Source: Veillonella sp. (lineage in GTDB: Bacteria > Bacillota > Negativicutes > Veillonellales > Veillonellaceae). Taken from it: a stretch of DNA of 64,000 nucleotides. Below the pieces are notes generated by a model. That model was not told the DNA's origin. It ran no database searches and worked only from the letters and a program-made list of their open reading frames with translations. How positions within the stretch are numbered: the stretch's first letter is position 1; the number at the start of each line of letters is the position of its first letter. Positions 62,513 to 64,000 of the stretch are shown piece by piece. The DNA is taken from positions 1 to 64,000 of the forward strand of contig NZ_JAGZMO010000003.1 in NCBI RefSeq assembly GCF_018364065.1, written 5' to 3'. The position numbers and the translations under genes were made by a program.

Positions 62513-62800
62513 ATGGATACGAACAGTAAAGAACAGTATTATACATATATGGTAGAATGCGCTGACGGCTCGTTTTATACGGGATGGACAACGGATGTGA
62601 CGCATCGCTTGAAGGCCCATAACGGCGAAGTGCCGGGCGGAGCAAAATACACGCGCGGTCGTCGGCCGGTCACATTGGTGTGGTATACAACCTTTGATAA
62701 AAAGCAGGATGCCCAGTCCATGGAGTACCAGGTAAAACGCATGCCGCGGGAGCAAAAACGAGCCCTCAAGGCGGCCTTTGCCAAGCATAAAACTCCTTAA
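62513..62800 (+). CDS. GIY-YIG domain protein (UPF0213, YhbQ-like)
   Basis: A 95-residue single-domain GIY-YIG protein: YTYMVECADGSFYTGWTTDVTHRLKAHN and the later VWYTTFDKKQDAQSMEYQVKR with the conserved Glu. Such proteins are putative small nucleases of DNA metabolism. AAGGAGG precedes ATG by 7 nt. Confidence 0.92.
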   Translation: MDTNSKEQYYTYMVECADGSFYTGWTTDVTHRLKAHNGEVPGGAKYTRGRRPVTLVWYTTFDKKQDAQSMEYQVKRMPREQKRALKAAFAKHKTP

Positions 62801-62859
62801 AATTCAGCGGCAAATATGCTATAATTAACTGATTGATACAATTGAAGTGGAGGACGTGT

Positions 62860-63318
62860 ATGAAGCGCGTTTTAGTAGGGTTGAAAAGCATACAGCGAGA
62901 TGCGTCCGGCAAAGATACAGTCGTTGAATTACTTTCTCCCGGTGAATATCATGAAAAGAATAATGTAAAATACATTATATATAATGAAAGTGAAGTAACC
63001 GGCCTTGACGGCGTGCGAACAACCATCAAGATTAAGCCGGATTCAGTCATTCTCATCCGCAACGGCAATGTGTCCATGCGACATGAGTATGTTCTGGGTG
63101 ACATGAAGCAGACGGTGGTTGATACACCGTTCGGCGAACTTCACATGGGGATACGAACACATGAATTGAATACGCACATTGAAGATGGCGTAGGCAATGT
63201 TCATTTAGGATATGATATTTCTGTTGGTGGTGAATGGCAATTTTACAACCAATTGGACATTAAGTTACAGGAGGACACAGACTATGGAGATGAAGGACAA
63301 GCTCAAACAGGGAATTGA
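62860..63318 (+). CDS. DUF1934 (YwiB-like) protein
   Basis: A 152-residue lipocalin-like protein of DUF1934. The KYIIYNESEVTGLDGVRTTIKIKPDSVILIRNG and LDIKLQ segments match. In Bacillus the homologue ywiB also precedes argS; function is unknown. ATG 62860 with GTGGAGG upstream is preferred to the frame opening at 62833. It overlaps argS by 35 nt, so the two are coupled. Confidence 0.88.
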   Translation: MKRVLVGLKSIQRDASGKDTVVELLSPGEYHEKNNVKYIIYNESEVTGLDGVRTTIKIKPDSVILIRNGNVSMRHEYVLGDMKQTVVDTPFGELHMGIRTHELNTHIEDGVGNVHLGYDISVGGEWQFYNQLDIKLQEDTDYGDEGQAQTGN

Positions 63319-64000
63319 AAGTGCGTTGGCAACGGCTTTAGAAGAAGGTAAGTTGCCGGCGGGAGAATATCCGGAGGTCGTATTGGAAGTTCCACCACAA
63401 AAGGAATTCGGCGACTTTTCCTCCAATATTGCTATGCAGTCCGCCCGTGTGGCACGCATGAGTCCGGCAGCCATTGCGGATATTATTATTGAATATATGA
63501 ATTTTGATTGGTTGGAAAAAGCGGAAAAAGCAGGTGCCGGCTTTATCAACTTCTTTGTTAAATCGGACCTTGTGTATGACACTTTAAAAAATGTGCTTAT
63601 TCAAGGTCATTCCTTTGGGATGCAAGAGATTCGTGAAGATGACACTGTACAGGTAGAATATGTAAGTGCCAATCCGACAGGTCCTCTTCATGTAGGTCAT
63701 GGCCGCGGCGCGGCTTACGGCAGCGCGCTTGTTAACTTGCTCAAAGCAGCCGGCTACAATGTGCAGTCCGAATTCTACATCAATGATGCGGGCAACCAAA
63801 TCGACAATTTGGCAAAATCCATTAACGCCCGTTATTTGGAATTATTAGATCTTAAAAATGAATTCCCTGAAAATGGCTACCATGGCCAGGATATTATAGA
63901 AACAGCGCAGAGCTTGATTAACTGGCGCGGTGACTTCTTTGCCGTATTGAATGACGAAGAACGTTTACCATTCTTCAAAGAATACGGTTTAACTGAAAAA
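63284..64000 (+). CDS. argS: Arginyl-tRNA synthetase, 5' part
   Basis: A frame open to the window edge codes the first 239 residues of a class I arginyl-tRNA synthetase. The N-terminal Add-1 domain (KEFGDFSSNIAMQSAR) is followed by VEYVSANPTGPLHVGHGRGA, where HVGH is the HIGH signature, and NDAGNQID. ATG 63284 lies 9 nt after CAGGAGG, which is inside the DUF1934 gene. The rest lies beyond the window. Confidence 0.94.
   Translation, partial: MEMKDKLKQGIESALATALEEGKLPAGEYPEVVLEVPPQKEFGDFSSNIAMQSARVARMSPAAIADIIIEYMNFDWLEKAEKAGAGFINFFVKSDLVYDTLKNVLIQGHSFGMQEIREDDTVQVEYVSANPTGPLHVGHGRGAAYGSALVNLLKAAGYNVQSEFYINDAGNQIDNLAKSINARYLELLDLKNEFPENGYHGQDIIETAQSLINWRGDFFAVLNDEERLPFFKEYGLTEK

Overview
The window reads as a chromosomal segment of a Negativicutes bacterium, most likely Veillonella or a close relative (inference). 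The gene order is Firmicutes-like: a DUF2232 gene, gdpP, rplI and dnaB in a row, DUF1934 next to argS, and an RNase J. It is combined with outer-membrane features: a trimeric autotransporter adhesin and an ArnT/GT39-type glycosyltransferase. A lactate racemase homologue, a Fix/Etf electron-transfer cluster, an Ldh2-type dehydrogenase and a DcuC-type carrier fit an anaerobe living on lactate and dicarboxylates.

Layout. 1-600: 3' end of a 5S rRNA, its terminator and a partly duplicated spacer. 600-6530: aroD, larA, then fixC-fixX-etfB-etfA. 6600-10680: an AT-rich restriction-modification island with a complete DpnII-type locus (dpnM-dpnA-dpnB) and, next to it, a second methyltransferase facing a probable endonuclease. 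The second methyltransferase seems to start at ATA instead of ATG. 10760-13510: trimeric autotransporter. 14080-20500, minus strand: an aromatic operon aroF-aroB-aroA-aroC-aroEK behind an unannotated 30-residue leader peptide with the run YFYFWFF and a terminator, which is a transcription attenuator. 20600-25310: DcuC-type carrier divergent from two M20 amidohydrolases (AbgA-like and carbamoylase-like). 25400-28840, minus strand: class Ia ribonucleotide reductase nrdA-nrdB, preceded by a structured leader with a terminator-like hairpin. 29300-33050: two small DUF genes, purB and purA, followed by a candidate structured small RNA. 33500-37070: DedA protein, GT39 glycosyltransferase, uracil-DNA glycosylase-like protein. 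37500-44700: RNase J, DUF2232, gdpP, rplI, dnaB. 44880-49530: M48 protease, Ldh2-type dehydrogenase, molybdopterin oxidoreductase. 49860-60280: brnQ, an APC permease and the branched-chain operon ilvD-ilvA-ilvB-ilvN-ilvC behind a 52-residue Leu/Ile/Val-rich leader peptide with a terminator and a 12-bp alternative pairing. 60500-64000: DUF1653, a HAD phosphatase, a membrane cyclophilin, a GIY-YIG protein, DUF1934 and the 5' part of argS.

The strongest unannotated signals are regulatory: two translated attenuators (aromatic and branched-chain operons), a candidate RNA switch or attenuator before nrdA, a candidate small RNA after purA, and a palindromic operator between the DcuC and AbgA genes. 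No CRISPR array, insertion sequence, prophage or tRNA gene was recognised. All coordinates and motifs were read by eye; no homology search was run.
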